A model generated the notes under the pieces. That model did not search any database. It saw nothing but the letters and a program-made list of their open reading frames with translations, and was not told where the DNA came from. A program made the translations under genes and the position numbers. A DNA stretch of 64,000 bases, taken from contig NZ_LN907827.1 of the NCBI RefSeq assembly GCF_001517405.1, positions 1,246,587 to 1,310,586 of the forward strand, in the 5' to 3' direction. Below are positions 1 through 9,095 of the stretch, one piece after another. The DNA is from Duffyella gerundensis (GTDB taxonomy: Bacteria; Pseudomonadota; Gammaproteobacteria; Enterobacterales; Enterobacteriaceae). The first letter of the stretch is position 1; the number at the start of each line of letters is the position of its first letter.

Positions 1-400
1 AGGTGCGCACCACTTCAGCCAGCGCGCTCAGCGTCAGTTCCGGCAGGGTTTTGCTGTGATCCGGCGAAAAGCAGATTACGCGGCTGGTACCACGTGCGCT
101 TTCACAACGCATCAGCGGATCGCTGCTCTGTGGCGCATCCGGCGTATCGGTCATCAGCGCGGCAAAATCATTGGTAAACACGTAGGTGCCGCTGTACTGC
201 GGATTGGTGTCACCGGTGACGCGGGTATTGCCCGGACAGAGGAAGCAGTCAGGATCGTGCGTTGGCAGCTGATTCTGCGACGGCGTTTCCTGAGCACCCT
301 GCCACGGACGTTTGGCGCGGTGCGGAGAGACCAGCACCCACTGGTCAGATAACGGGTTATAACGGCGATGCGGATGATCGACCGGATTAAATTTTTCCAT
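1..400 (-). CDS. galT: Galactose-1-phosphate uridylyltransferase, N-terminal part (cut by window edge)
   Basis: GalT transfers UMP between UDP-glucose and galactose-1-phosphate in the cytoplasmic Leloir pathway. The first ~133 residues are present, starting [20 protein letters not shown]. They include the [11 protein letters not shown] stretch, whose Cys residues belong to the metal site of the HIT-type fold, and the [20 protein letters not shown] block. The rest lies beyond base 1. In E. coli galE precedes galT; here galE is absent and the next upstream gene is modF. A gal-like promoter region lies directly in front. Identification is secure; completeness cannot be judged. Confidence 0.95.
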   Translation of the reverse strand, partial: MEKFNPVDHPHRRYNPLSDQWVLVSPHRAKRPWQGAQETPSQNQLPTHDPDCFLCPGNTRVTGDTNPQYSGTYVFTNDFAALMTDTPDAPQSSDPLMRCESARGTSRVICFSPDHSKTLPELTLSALAEVVRT

Positions 401-439
401 GAGAAATCCTGGTAACGAGCCAACTTGAGAATTATTAGG

Positions 440-505
440 GTAAACGTAGCACAGCTATTGCCACGAAAGCGTGATCAAGCCTGGATAAATGGAATCGTTT
501 ACACA
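440..505 (-). promoter_or_regulatory. gal-type promoter with GalR/GalS-like operator, placed directly upstream of galT
   Basis: On the minus strand GTGTAAACGATTCCAT (504-489) matches the E. coli gal external operator, as I recall it, at all but the last base. It is followed by an ATTTATCCA stretch and a TGTGCTA -10-like hexamer region (453-447) at about the E. coli spacing. A further half-site CGTTTAC (446-440) overlaps the start region. In E. coli this promoter drives galE first; here galT is the first gene. Confidence 0.75.
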
Positions 506-576
506 AGCTTTAATTTCTCAGAAAGAGCGATTTCAGGCTTATTCCTGGTATCTTGCGATGAGAAGCACGGAGAAAA

Positions 577-592
577 GTGGTAGCGTTTACAT
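577..592. promoter_or_regulatory. Second GalR/GalS-like operator upstream of the gal promoter
   Basis: GTGGTAGCGTTTACAT differs from the E. coli internal gal operator (GTGGTAGCGGTTACAT, from memory) at one base. In E. coli that site lies inside galE, downstream of the promoter. Here it lies upstream, 88 bp centre to centre from the 489-504 site and near the 3' end of modF. Two sites could allow a repression loop, but this is inferred. Confidence 0.6.
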
Positions 593-650
593 GGCGACTG
601 GCCATGTTAAATCGCACCGCCGGAAAAGCAGCGGGCCGTAGCCCGCCGGA

Positions 651-2117
651 TCAGCGAATTTTCTCCTGCTGATAACGGTAGCGCTCACCCTCTGCGATAA
701 AGCTCAGACGATGGGTGATGCAACCAGGCGCATCTTCCGCATGGTGAGAGACAAACAGCAGTTGCGTGGCGCCTTCGCCAATCAGCACGTCGATAAACCG
801 GCGCACCAGCTGGCGATTAATCGGATCCAGTCCCTGTAGCGGTTCATCCAGAATCAGCAGCGTTGGATGCTTTACCAGCGCGCGTGCAATCAGCACCAGC
901 CGCTGTTGGCCCCACGACAGGCTGTGAAAGGGTGCATCGCCAAGTGTCTGCATGCCCAGCAGCGCCAGCCATTGATTACTCAGCGCCACCTGGCGATCGG
1001 AAACCGCATTGTAGAGGCCAATCGAATCAAAATAGCCGGAGAGCACTACATGGCGAACGCTGACGCTGACCCGATAATCGAGATGCAGGCTGCTGCTGAC
1101 GTAGCCGATGTGCTGCTTGATATCCCAGATGGTCTCGCCACTGCCGCGACGCACGCCAAACAGCGTAAGGTCGTTGCTGTAACCCTGCGGATGATCGCCG
1201 GTGACCAGGCTCAGCAGGGTGGATTTACCGGCGCCATTGGGGCCGGTAATCTGCCAGTGCTCACCGGCATTCACCTGCCAGCTGAGCTGATGCAGCACCG
1301 GACGATCGTTATAAGCCACCACGCCGTCGCGCAACACGATGCGCGGCGTCTCTGTGGCGAGGGCATTAAGTGGCGTCAAATCCGCTTCCGGCAGGGTCAT
1401 GCCCATCAACTGCTCACTGTGAGCCAGCTGCGCCACCAGCGCTTCGGCCAGAATAGCCTCGCGCGCACCAACGTGGGTCAGGGTGCATTCGGCCAGCACG
1501 CCAACCTGCTGCACAAACGGCGGAATATCATCGAACCGGTTAAGCACCAGCACCAGCGTATAACCCTGCTCGCTGAGCCTGGCCAGTAGCTCAGCCAGAT
1601 TTTCACGCGAACGCTGATCGAGGCCATCAAATGGCTCATCGAGAATCAGCAGGTCGGGCTGCGCCATCAGCGCCTGACAGAGCAGCGTTTTGCGGGTCTC
1701 GCCGGTTGAAAGATATTTAAAGCGTCTGGTCAGCAGAGACGTAATGCCGAACAGGCTGGCCAGTTGCTCACAGCGCGCTGCATCTTTTACTTCCGCCTGA
1801 ATAACTTCAGATGCCAGCAGGCCGGTATCCTCTTCGCCTTCGCTGACCATATCGGTGTTATTACGCTGCCACTCTTCACTGACCAGCTGTTGCAGCTGCT
1901 CCAGCGATAAACGCACCGGACGCTGAAAATCGCTGCGCACCTCGCCATGCATCGCGGTCAGCTCACCAGAAAGCGCTCGCGCCAGCGAGGATTTACCACT
2001 GGCATTGCTGCCAACAAAGGCCCAGGCGTCGCCGCCTTGTAGGGTGAGATCGTGCAGAGAGAGGATTTTTGTATCACTAAGACGAAACGTGCCTTGCGTA
2101 ATTTGCAACGTAGCCAT
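651..2117 (-). CDS. modF: ModF, double ABC ATPase associated with molybdate regulation
   Basis: This 488-residue cytoplasmic protein has two fused ABC ATPase domains and no membrane part. Walker A motifs are GSNASGKSS near residue 35 and GPNGAGKST near 270, each followed by a LILDEP Walker B. E. coli ModF has the same layout and length and a poorly defined role linked to molybdate. I chose the start at 2117 (MATLQITQGTFRLSDTKI) because it matches the E. coli N terminus and has GGA eight bases upstream; the frame stays open for 20 more codons. It follows modE by 69 bp on the same strand, so both are probably co-transcribed. Confidence 0.93.
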   Translation of the reverse strand: MATLQITQGTFRLSDTKILSLHDLTLQGGDAWAFVGSNASGKSSLARALSGELTAMHGEVRSDFQRPVRLSLEQLQQLVSEEWQRNNTDMVSEGEEDTGLLASEVIQAEVKDAARCEQLASLFGITSLLTRRFKYLSTGETRKTLLCQALMAQPDLLILDEPFDGLDQRSRENLAELLARLSEQGYTLVLVLNRFDDIPPFVQQVGVLAECTLTHVGAREAILAEALVAQLAHSEQLMGMTLPEADLTPLNALATETPRIVLRDGVVAYNDRPVLHQLSWQVNAGEHWQITGPNGAGKSTLLSLVTGDHPQGYSNDLTLFGVRRGSGETIWDIKQHIGYVSSSLHLDYRVSVSVRHVVLSGYFDSIGLYNAVSDRQVALSNQWLALLGMQTLGDAPFHSLSWGQQRLVLIARALVKHPTLLILDEPLQGLDPINRQLVRRFIDVLIGEGATQLLFVSHHAEDAPGCITHRLSFIAEGERYRYQQEKIR

Positions 2118-2186
2118 GTTGTGTTCCATATTATGCACCGTACTGCTGGTTTTAACGGCTGCCTGAACGAATGTCAAACCAGCGGT

Positions 2187-2969
2187 CTACAGCAGCGAGG
2201 CGATAATCACCTGCTCGGCGGCAAAATACGCGATCGCCTGCATGCCGGGACGCAGCGCTTCACGGTCGACGTCGGCGTTGCTTAGCGTGGCGCACAGCAC
2301 ATCGCCACCAGGTAGCGTCAGCAACAGTTCGCTGTGGCTGCTGCCGGTTTCAATCTGCGTCAGCGTGCAGGCCAGCTGATTTTCCGCCTCAACCGGTTGT
2401 GTCGTCACGCCGATCCACGGCGCCTTAATCAGCACCAGCACCTCTTTGCCAGGCTGCAGCTGTAGCCGCTCGGCACTGTGCTCGGTGATCGCCGCGTTCA
2501 CCACGGTGACGCCGTCGTTGAGCATCACGGCGATATGCTGCTGCACCGGCTGGTGGTCGCGCTGCATCACGTGACCAAACAGCTGATTGCGGGCGCTGGT
2601 TTGCAGCGAAAAACGGGAAATCGCCGCCAGCAGGCTGTCGAGCGGCAGCCGATCGTCCTGCAGCACGTCAAACGCCTTTTGCTGCACCTGTTCCAGTAGC
2701 GCAAAAAGCTGAATTAGCCGCTGGCCCCAGGCGGTTACCGTGGCACCGCCGCCGCCTTTGCCGCCGGTCGCGCGTTCAACCACCGTGTGATCCGCCAGCT
2801 GGTTCATCTCATTGATCGCATCCCAGGCGCTTTTATAGCTGATGCCCGCCAGTTTTGCGCCCTGGCTGATCGAGCCAGTGTGCTGAATCTGCTGCAACAG
2901 TGCGATGCGGCGCGGATCGGCAAACAGTTTCTGCCGTAGCCGAATGATAAGAGAAATGTCTGCCTGCAT
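2187..2969 (-). CDS. modE: ModE, molybdate-responsive transcription regulator
   Basis: ModE is a dimer that binds molybdate, represses modABC and activates molybdoenzyme and moa genes. The 260-residue product has the N-terminal winged helix (SISQGAKLAGISYKSAWDAI), the conserved GGKGGGGA loop and C-terminal tandem MOP domains, with SARNQL matching the SARN motif. The start at 2969 (MQADISLIIRLRQKLFADP) matches E. coli ModE, although the frame is open 19 codons further. It leads the modEF operon, divergent from acrZ and modABC. Boxes that fit it are at 3361-3384 and 19912-19935. Confidence 0.95.
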   Translation of the reverse strand: MQADISLIIRLRQKLFADPRRIALLQQIQHTGSISQGAKLAGISYKSAWDAINEMNQLADHTVVERATGGKGGGGATVTAWGQRLIQLFALLEQVQQKAFDVLQDDRLPLDSLLAAISRFSLQTSARNQLFGHVMQRDHQPVQQHIAVMLNDGVTVVNAAITEHSAERLQLQPGKEVLVLIKAPWIGVTTQPVEAENQLACTLTQIETGSSHSELLLTLPGGDVLCATLSNADVDREALRPGMQAIAYFAAEQVIIASLL

Positions 2970-3110
2970 GGCCGCTCCAGAGGGTCGATAAAGGGCAATT
3001 GTATGGGAGCCAGAACAGGCTGTCACGGCGCGCTAAAGGGCACAAAAAGCACAGTGCACTTTTTTTCGTTGTCGCTACAATAGCTTCTTTCAGAAAAGAG
3101 TGAGGCTGGC

Positions 3111-3266
3111 ATGCTGGAATTACTTAAAAGCCTGGCCGTCGCCGTCATTATGGTGCCGGTTGTGATGGCAATTATGCTTGGACTGATTTATGGCTTTGGC
3201 GCGTTCTTTAACGTCATTTCCAAGTTTGGTCATTCTAAAGATCACACTGCAAAAAACCGTTCGTAA
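3111..3266 (+). CDS. acrZ: AcrZ, small membrane partner of the AcrB efflux pump
   Basis: This 51-codon gene begins [20 protein letters not shown] and continues with one hydrophobic helix and a short polar tail ending AKNRS. It is nearly identical to the E. coli 49-residue AcrZ (YbhT) through the helix. AcrZ binds AcrB in the inner membrane and alters export of some drugs. It has the same position as in E. coli, between modE and modA. The start has a purine-rich GAGTGAGG upstream. Confidence 0.93.
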   Translation: MLELLKSLAVAVIMVPVVMAIMLGLIYGFGAFFNVISKFGHSKDHTAKNRS

Positions 3267-3360
3267 TCCCCGTTTTTCCATTGCCCGCCGTGCGCGGGCG
3301 ATACGCTCTCCTGGCAGTTAACCCCCTGATGACTAAAGCGCATGACACCTGCAGATGCTA

Positions 3361-3384
3361 CGCTGTATGATTCTTTATACAACG
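3361..3384. promoter_or_regulatory. ModE box upstream of modA
   Basis: The half-sites CGCTGTAT and TATACAACG are separated by seven bases. This is the same 8-7-9 geometry as the E. coli modA operator (CGTTATAT, N7, TACATAACG, from memory). The box ends 16 bp before the modA start, consistent with repression at the start of transcription. Confidence 0.8.
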
Positions 3385-3400
3385 AAATCTGGAGAAGAAC

Positions 3401-4171
3401 ATGTCTGTTAACTGGAGCCGCTGGCTCGCGGGTGCGGCGCTATTGACCGCTGGCGGTCACGCCGTCGCCGCAGAAAATATTACCGTGTTTGCCGCCGCCT
3501 CGCTGACTAACGCCCTGCAGGAGATTGCGCAGCAGTATCAGCAGGATAAGCCGGTGAAAATCGTCGCCTCTTACGCTTCGTCTTCCACACTGGCGCGGCA
3601 GATTGAGCAGGGCGCACCAGCCGATCTGTTTATCTCTGCCGATCAACAGTGGATGGATTATGCGCAGCAGAAAGATGCGCTGGATAATGCCAGCCGCACG
3701 ACGCTGCTGGGCAACGAACTGGTGCTGATCGCGCCCAGCGCAGGTAAGCCGCAGCCGGTTACCCTGAACGCGCAAACCAACTGGAAAACGCTGTTGCACG
3801 GCGAACGGCTGGCAACCGGCGATCCCGATCATGTGCCGGCGGGCATCTATGCCAAAGAGGCGTTGCAGACGCTGGGCGCCTGGGATCAGCTGTCACCTTC
3901 GCTGGCGCGGGCCAACAACGTGCGGGCGGCACTGGCGCTGGTGGAACGCAATGAAACGCCTTACGGCATCGTTTATGGTTCCGATGCGGTCGCGAGTAAA
4001 AAAGTGACCGTGGTGGGCATTTTTCCTGAATCGAGTCACAAAGCGGTGGAATATCCGCTGGCAATCGTTAAAGATCGCGGCACACCGGCCGTTACTGCTT
4101 TTTATCAGTACCTGAAAAGCCCGCAGGCTTCCGCTATTTTTAAACGTTATGGATTCACGCCTCGTAGATGA
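3401..4171 (+). CDS. modA: Molybdate-binding periplasmic protein
   Basis: This is the solute-binding protein of the ModABC importer, capturing molybdate or tungstate in the periplasm. The 256-residue product has a signal peptide with probable cleavage after GHAVAA. Family motifs follow: ITVFAAASLTNALQEI, ASSSTLARQIEQGAPADLFISAD and GDPDHVPAGIYAKEAL. The length equals E. coli ModA. GGAGAAG lies four bases before the ATG. It overlaps modB by four bases and is the first gene of modABC. Confidence 0.96.
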   Translation: MSVNWSRWLAGAALLTAGGHAVAAENITVFAAASLTNALQEIAQQYQQDKPVKIVASYASSSTLARQIEQGAPADLFISADQQWMDYAQQKDALDNASRTTLLGNELVLIAPSAGKPQPVTLNAQTNWKTLLHGERLATGDPDHVPAGIYAKEALQTLGAWDQLSPSLARANNVRAALALVERNETPYGIVYGSDAVASKKVTVVGIFPESSHKAVEYPLAIVKDRGTPAVTAFYQYLKSPQASAIFKRYGFTPRR

Positions 4172-4857
4172 TGCTTAGCGATGTTGAATGGCAGGCTGTT
4201 GCGCTCAGCCTGCAGGTTTCCCTGTTGGCGGTGGCCTGTAGCCTGCCGCTGGGGATTCTGTTCGCCTGGATTCTGGTGCGCTGCCAGTTTCCGGGCAAGG
4301 CGCTGCTCGACAGCCTGATTCACCTGCCGCTGGTGCTGCCACCGGTGGTGGTGGGGTATTTGCTGCTGATCGCGCTGGGCAGGCGCGGATTTATCGGCAG
4401 CTGGCTGTGGGATCTGTTTGGTATCAGCTTTGCCTTTAGCTGGCGCGGCGCGGCGCTGGCCTCGGCGGTGATCGCCTTTCCGCTGATGGTACGCGCCATT
4501 CGCCTGGCGCTGGAAGCGGTGGATGTGCGGCTTGAGCAGGCGGCGCGCACGCTGGGCGCCGGACGGCTGCGGGTTTTCCTTACCATTACCTTGCCGCTGA
4601 CCCTGCCGGGCATTATTGTCGGCACGGTGCTCGCCTTTGCCCGTTCGCTGGGCGAATTTGGCGCCACTATTACCTTTGTTTCCAATATTCCCGGCGAGAC
4701 GCGCACCATTCCGCTGGCGATGTACACGCTGATTGAAACGCCAGGCGCCGAGGGCGCGGCGGCGCGGCTCTGTGTGATTGCCATCGTGCTGGCGCTGGCC
4801 TCGCTGCTGGCCTCTGAATGGCTGGCCCGCTGGGGCCGCAAGCGGTTGGGAAATTAA
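4168..4857 (+). CDS. modB: Molybdate ABC transporter permease
   Basis: This inner-membrane permease is 229 residues long, as in E. coli, with five to six hydrophobic helices. The EAA loop that contacts ModC is seen in [16 protein letters not shown]. It starts inside the modA stop (ATGA overlap); a second ATG one codon later fits the E. coli N terminus equally well. The conserved [20 protein letters not shown] segment supports the family assignment. Confidence 0.96.
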   Translation: MMLSDVEWQAVALSLQVSLLAVACSLPLGILFAWILVRCQFPGKALLDSLIHLPLVLPPVVVGYLLLIALGRRGFIGSWLWDLFGISFAFSWRGAALASAVIAFPLMVRAIRLALEAVDVRLEQAARTLGAGRLRVFLTITLPLTLPGIIVGTVLAFARSLGEFGATITFVSNIPGETRTIPLAMYTLIETPGAEGAAARLCVIAIVLALASLLASEWLARWGRKRLGN

Positions 4858-4858
4858 G

Positions 4859-5917
4859 ATGCTTGAACTGCATTTTTCACAACGGCTTGGCGATCATCAG
4901 CTGACGCTGGATGTCAATCTGCCCGCCAGCGGCATTACCGCAATTTTTGGCGTCTCCGGCGCCGGTAAAACCTCATTAATCAACGCTATCGGCGGCCTGA
5001 CGCAGCCGCAACAGGGCTATATCCGGCTTAACGATCGTCTGCTGAGCGACAGCGAACAGCGGTTGTTTTTACCGCCGGAGAAGCGGCGCGTAGGTTATGT
5101 CTTTCAGGATGCCCGCCTTTTTCCCCATTATCGCGTGCGCGGCAACCTGCATTACGGCATGGCGGCCAGCATGAAGTCGCAGTTTGACGAGCTGGTGGCG
5201 CTGCTCGGTATCGAACCGTTGCTGGATCGTTTTCCCGCCTCGCTCTCCGGCGGCGAGAAGCAGCGGGTGGCGATCGGTCGGGCGCTGCTCACCGCGCCCG
5301 ATATTCTGCTGCTGGATGAGCCGCTGGCGTCACTGGATGTGCCGCGCAAGCGTGAGGTGCTGCCGTATCTGCAGCAGCTGGCGCGCCGCGTACAGACGCC
5401 GATGCTCTACGTGTCCCACAGCCTCGACGAAATTTTGCAGCTGGCGGATAACGTGCTGGTGCTGGATCAGGGCAGGGTAAAAGCCTGGGGGCCGCTGGAA
5501 CAGGTGTGGGCCAGCAGCGCAATGCGTCCCTGGCTACCGCGCGCCGATCAGAGCAGCGTGCTGCGCGTGCAACTGCTGGAGCAGCATGCCAGCTATGCGA
5601 TGACCGCGCTGGCGCTGGGCGATCAGGTGCTGTGGGTCAGTCGCATTGATGCGCCGCCTAAAACGCCACTGCGCATTCGCATCAACGCGGCCGACGTCTC
5701 GCTGGTGCTTCAGCCGCCGATCAGCAGCACCATTCGCAATATTTTACCGGCTCAGGTGCTGGAGCTGATTGAGATAGACGATCAGGTCGAGGTGAAGCTG
5801 AAAACCGGCAACAGCGAGCTGTGGGCACGGATCTCGCCGTGGGCGCGCGACGAGCTCAATATCCGCGTCGGCCTGTGGCTCTGGGCGCAGATCAAAAGCG
5901 TGTCGATCAGCGCCTGA
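4859..5917 (+). CDS. modC: Molybdate ABC transporter ATP-binding protein
   Basis: This 352-residue ATPase energises ModAB. It shows Walker [10 protein letters not shown], signature [15 protein letters not shown], Walker B ILLLDEP and a C-terminal MOP/TOBE domain that binds oxyanion. The start at 4859 ([15 protein letters not shown]) gives the E. coli length and lies one base after the modB stop. Its TGA directly abuts the stop codon of the convergent ybhA, with no intergenic base. Confidence 0.96.
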   Translation: MLELHFSQRLGDHQLTLDVNLPASGITAIFGVSGAGKTSLINAIGGLTQPQQGYIRLNDRLLSDSEQRLFLPPEKRRVGYVFQDARLFPHYRVRGNLHYGMAASMKSQFDELVALLGIEPLLDRFPASLSGGEKQRVAIGRALLTAPDILLLDEPLASLDVPRKREVLPYLQQLARRVQTPMLYVSHSLDEILQLADNVLVLDQGRVKAWGPLEQVWASSAMRPWLPRADQSSVLRVQLLEQHASYAMTALALGDQVLWVSRIDAPPKTPLRIRINAADVSLVLQPPISSTIRNILPAQVLELIEIDDQVEVKLKTGNSELWARISPWARDELNIRVGLWLWAQIKSVSISA

Positions 5918-6736
5918 TTACAGCACTTCCTGATAGAGCATCTCGGCAATACCCGGTTCCAGGTTCGTGCCGATCACCCGTTTGGCACGCGCCTGAATTG
6001 CCGCGTCGGCGTTGCCCATTGCTACGCCAAGGCCAACATTTTCCAGCATGCTCAAATCGTTGTAGTTATCGCCAAAGGCGATGACGTCGCTCATCTGCAA
6101 ACCTATGGACTCCACCCACTGCGCCAGCCGGCGGCCTTTGCTGTTGCCGCGTTGGGCGATATCCACCTGATCGTGCCATGACCATTCGCAGGCGAGACCC
6201 AGCTCAGCTTCCACGCTATCGGCGAACTGTTGCAGCGCCCGCGTATCAGGATGGGAGAGCGCAAACTTCCAGATAGCCGTGGCTTCCCGCGCTGCCTGCG
6301 CCAGATCCGGCACCTGTATAAAGTTCGGCCGTTGCGCTTCCGGCAGCGACTGCGCCCAGTTCAGGGTGCGCGTCACATGGCCGGTGGCGGTTTGATACAG
6401 CATGGCGTCATCGACGTAGAGCAGGCCATGAATCGCGTTCTGCGCCAGCTTGTCGATCACCTGCAACGCCTCGGGCTTGCCGAGCGGATCGGCCGCCAGC
6501 ACCTTTTTCGCCTGATAATCATACAAATAGGTGCCGTTACAGCAGATAGCAGGTGTATCCAGCTGCAGCGCCTGATAAAAAGGGTGAATAGCACAATGGT
6601 GACGTCCGGTCACAATGATCACCTTCACGCCAGCCTGCTGCGCGGCGGCCAGCGCCTGCAGCGAAGCGTCAAGGATGGTTTTGTTGGGAGTGAGGAGGGT
6701 GCCGTCCAGATCGAGCGCAATAACGCGGTAACTCAT
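5918..6736 (-). CDS. ybhA: HAD-superfamily (Cof-type) phosphatase YbhA
   Basis: This cytoplasmic HAD phosphatase has 272 residues, the length of E. coli YbhA, which acts on pyridoxal phosphate and some sugar phosphates. Motif I is ALDLDGTLL (nucleophile Asp 9 and acid Asp 11), motif II is IVTGRHH, and motif IV is [11 protein letters not shown]. The mid-protein cap is of the Cof type. It is convergent with modC and divergent from pgl. Confidence 0.92.
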   Translation of the reverse strand: MSYRVIALDLDGTLLTPNKTILDASLQALAAAQQAGVKVIIVTGRHHCAIHPFYQALQLDTPAICCNGTYLYDYQAKKVLAADPLGKPEALQVIDKLAQNAIHGLLYVDDAMLYQTATGHVTRTLNWAQSLPEAQRPNFIQVPDLAQAAREATAIWKFALSHPDTRALQQFADSVEAELGLACEWSWHDQVDIAQRGNSKGRRLAQWVESIGLQMSDVIAFGDNYNDLSMLENVGLGVAMGNADAAIQARAKRVIGTNLEPGIAEMLYQEVL

Positions 6737-6885
6737 CTCTTCTTACCTGTAGTGTCAGCAAAGCGTTGAGTCTACACCCGGTCACGGACGCCACCAAACC
6801 ATCAGCGTACAAATCAATTTTTTTCGCCCCGGTGGCAACCAGGCTACGCTTTGCCACAGCCATTAACGAATATGAAGGAGAATTC

Positions 6886-7881
6886 ATGAACCAGGTCGTT
6901 TATATCGCCAGCCCGGAAAGCCAGCAGATTCATGCGTGGCAGATGGATGAGCAGGGTGCATTAACGCTATTGCAGGTGGTCGACGTTGCCGGTCAGGTAC
7001 AGCCGATGATCGTCAGCCCGGATAATGCCTTTCTCTATGTGGGTGCACGACCCGATTTTCGTGTTATCGCCTTCCGCATTGCGCAGGATGGCACGCTGAG
7101 CGAAGCGGGCCATGCGCCACTGCCGGGCAGCCCGACGCACATCTCCACCGATCGCGACGGAAAGTTTGTCTTCGTGGGCTCCTATAACGATGCCTGCGTC
7201 AGTGTCAGCCCGATCGGCAGTGATGGCGTGCCGCAGGCACCCGTGCAGGTCGTTAAGGATCTGGCGGGCTGCCATTCGGCGAACATCGATGCGGCAAACC
7301 AGACGCTTTACGTCCCGGCATTGAAGCAGGATCGCATCTGCCTGTTTAGCCTCGCCGCCGATGGCACGCTGACGCCGCAGTCCCAGCCGCAGGTCACCAC
7401 GCCAGAAGGCGCAGGTCCGCGTCACATGACCTTCCATCCTAATCAGCAATATGCTTACTGCATCAATGAGCTCAACAGCACCGTTGATGTCTGGCAGCTG
7501 CGTAATGCGCACGGTGAAATGGTCTGCGTGCAGACGCTGGATATGATGCCCGCAGGCTTCAGTGATACCCGCTGGGCGGCGGACATTCACATCACACCTA
7601 ATGGCCGCCATCTGTACGCCTGCGATCGCACCGCCAGCGTCATTGCTATTTTCAGTGTCAGTGATGACGGGGCGCTGTTAACGCTGGAAGGCCATCAGCC
7701 AACAGAACAGCAGCCGCGCGGCTTTAACATCGACCATACCGGCCGCTTCCTGGTCGCCACCGGTCAGAAATCGCATCACATTCAGGTGTATAAAATCAGC
7801 GGCGAGCAGGGGCTGTTACAGCCGCTGGCGCGTTATGCCGTGGGGCAGGGTCCGATGTGGGTAGCCATTCGGCCGTTATAA
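6886..7881 (+). CDS. pgl: 6-phosphogluconolactonase
   Basis: Pgl hydrolyses 6-phosphogluconolactone in the oxidative pentose phosphate pathway. This is the beta-propeller type, 331 residues as in E. coli. The start at 6886 ([18 protein letters not shown]) is preceded by AAGGAGAA; the frame also runs upstream but that part is not conserved. Conserved segments include [38 protein letters not shown] and GQGPMW near the C terminus. A terminator hairpin follows. Confidence 0.95.
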   Translation: MNQVVYIASPESQQIHAWQMDEQGALTLLQVVDVAGQVQPMIVSPDNAFLYVGARPDFRVIAFRIAQDGTLSEAGHAPLPGSPTHISTDRDGKFVFVGSYNDACVSVSPIGSDGVPQAPVQVVKDLAGCHSANIDAANQTLYVPALKQDRICLFSLAADGTLTPQSQPQVTTPEGAGPRHMTFHPNQQYAYCINELNSTVDVWQLRNAHGEMVCVQTLDMMPAGFSDTRWAADIHITPNGRHLYACDRTASVIAIFSVSDDGALLTLEGHQPTEQQPRGFNIDHTGRFLVATGQKSHHIQVYKISGEQGLLQPLARYAVGQGPMWVAIRPL

Positions 7882-7894
7882 GCCAGAAGATAAA

Positions 7895-7921
7895 AAAAAG
7901 CCCTCATGCGAGGGCTTTTTT
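7895..7921. terminator. Bidirectional terminator between pgl and ybhB
   Basis: A hairpin AAGCCCTC / GAGGGCTT with loop ATGC is flanked by an A-run on the left and a T-run on the right. It can therefore end pgl on the plus strand and ybhB on the minus strand. Confidence 0.9.
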
Positions 7922-7923
7922 GA

Positions 7924-8400
7924 TCAGAGGTAGTACGCGGTAAGCGTGGCGCTGGCTAACGCATGGAAATGCACGTTGAAGCCCACCATGGCGCCGCTTG
8001 CGCGCTCATCGACATCAATTCTGTCGATATCCAGCGCGTGTACGCTGAAGATATAACGATGGCGTTCGCCCGGCGGCGGCGCTGCGCCACCATAGCCCGG
8101 TTTACCGAAGTCGGTGCGGCATTCCACCGCACCGGCAGGCAGCTCGGCGCTGCCTGAACCTGCGCCCTGCGGCAGCATCGTCGCGCTGCCGGGCAGGTTC
8201 GCCACCACCCAGTGCCACCAGCCTGAACCAGTTGGCGCATCGGGATCGTAGCAGGTCACAACAAAACTTTTGGTGCCCGCAGGCACCTTATCCCAGGCGA
8301 GGTGGGGCGAAAGATTGCGGCCCTTATAGCCCATACCGTTAAACACGTGGTTTTCCGGCAGGGTGTCACCATCGTTAAAATCCTGACTGAACAGGTTCAT
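7924..8400 (-). CDS. ybhB: PEBP-family protein YbhB
   Basis: This 158-residue protein of the phosphatidylethanolamine-binding (RKIP/PEBP) family has the length of E. coli YbhB. The ligand pocket motifs are DPDAPTGSGWWHWVVANLP and GERHRYIFSVHALD. No signal peptide is seen, so it is cytoplasmic. The biological ligand is not established. It sits 14 bp downstream of the DJ-1-like gene on the same strand and may be the last gene of that transcript. Confidence 0.93.
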   Translation of the reverse strand: MNLFSQDFNDGDTLPENHVFNGMGYKGRNLSPHLAWDKVPAGTKSFVVTCYDPDAPTGSGWWHWVVANLPGSATMLPQGAGSGSAELPAGAVECRTDFGKPGYGGAAPPPGERHRYIFSVHALDIDRIDVDERASGAMVGFNVHFHALASATLTAYYL

Positions 8401-8414
8401 TACAACTCCTTGCG

Positions 8415-9095
8415 TTATTGATGGAGCAACTTCAATAGCGCCTCGGCGGTAACTTCTGATGATCCCGGGTTCTGTCCGGTGACCAGATGACCATCGGTAA
8501 GGGTAAACGCACCCCAGTCATCGGTGCGTTCAAACTGGCCGCCAAGCCGCTTGAGCTCATCTTCAACCAAAAACGGCACCACATCCAGCAGACCCACGGC
8601 TTTTTCTTCGCTGTTGGTAAAACCAGTTACGCGTTTTCCCTGCACCAGCGGCGTGCCGTCAGGTTTGCGAACGTGACGTAAAACGCCCGGCGCATGGCAG
8701 ACAGTGCCCACTGGCTTCTGATTGGCATAAAAGGTTTCGATCAGCGCAATGCTGTGTTTGTCTTCGGCTAAATCCCACAGCGGGCCGTGGCCACCCGGAT
8801 AGAACACGGCATCAAATTCGCTGCTGTCGATCTCAGCCAGTTTATGGGTGTTAGCCAGCGCCTGCTGTGCGGCTTCATCATTATTAAAACGCTCGGTAAT
8901 CTTGCTCTGCGCTTCCGGCTGGGTGCTTTTTGGATCGAGCGGCGGTTTGCCACCGGCGGGCGAGGCCAGCACCACATCGATATCCGCATCGCGGAATACG
9001 TACCACGGCGCGGCCAGCTCCTCCAGCCAGAAACCGGTTTTTTCGCCGCTGTCGCCCAGCTGGCCATGCGAGGTCAATATCATCAAAATTTTCAT
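8415..9095 (-). CDS. DJ-1/PfpI-family protein (type 1 glutamine amidotransferase-like)
   Basis: This 226-residue protein has the class I amidotransferase-like fold. The nucleophile elbow is GTVCHAPG (Cys 133, His 134), with acidic Glu 25/26 in the WLEEL segment and the YPGGHG loop at 99-104. Members of this Hsp31-like branch act as glyoxalases or chaperones on methylglyoxal-type stress; which applies here cannot be read from sequence. Its ATG overlaps the stop of the upstream oxidoreductase gene (TAATG), so the two are translationally coupled. Confidence 0.85.
   Translation of the reverse strand: MKILMILTSHGQLGDSGEKTGFWLEELAAPWYVFRDADIDVVLASPAGGKPPLDPKSTQPEAQSKITERFNNDEAAQQALANTHKLAEIDSSEFDAVFYPGGHGPLWDLAEDKHSIALIETFYANQKPVGTVCHAPGVLRHVRKPDGTPLVQGKRVTGFTNSEEKAVGLLDVVPFLVEDELKRLGGQFERTDDWGAFTLTDGHLVTGQNPGSSEVTAEALLKLLHQ

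Noticed and set aside
3283..3299. Terminator after acrZ
   Set aside because: A six-base GC stem is present but no U-run follows, so it was not listed as a feature.
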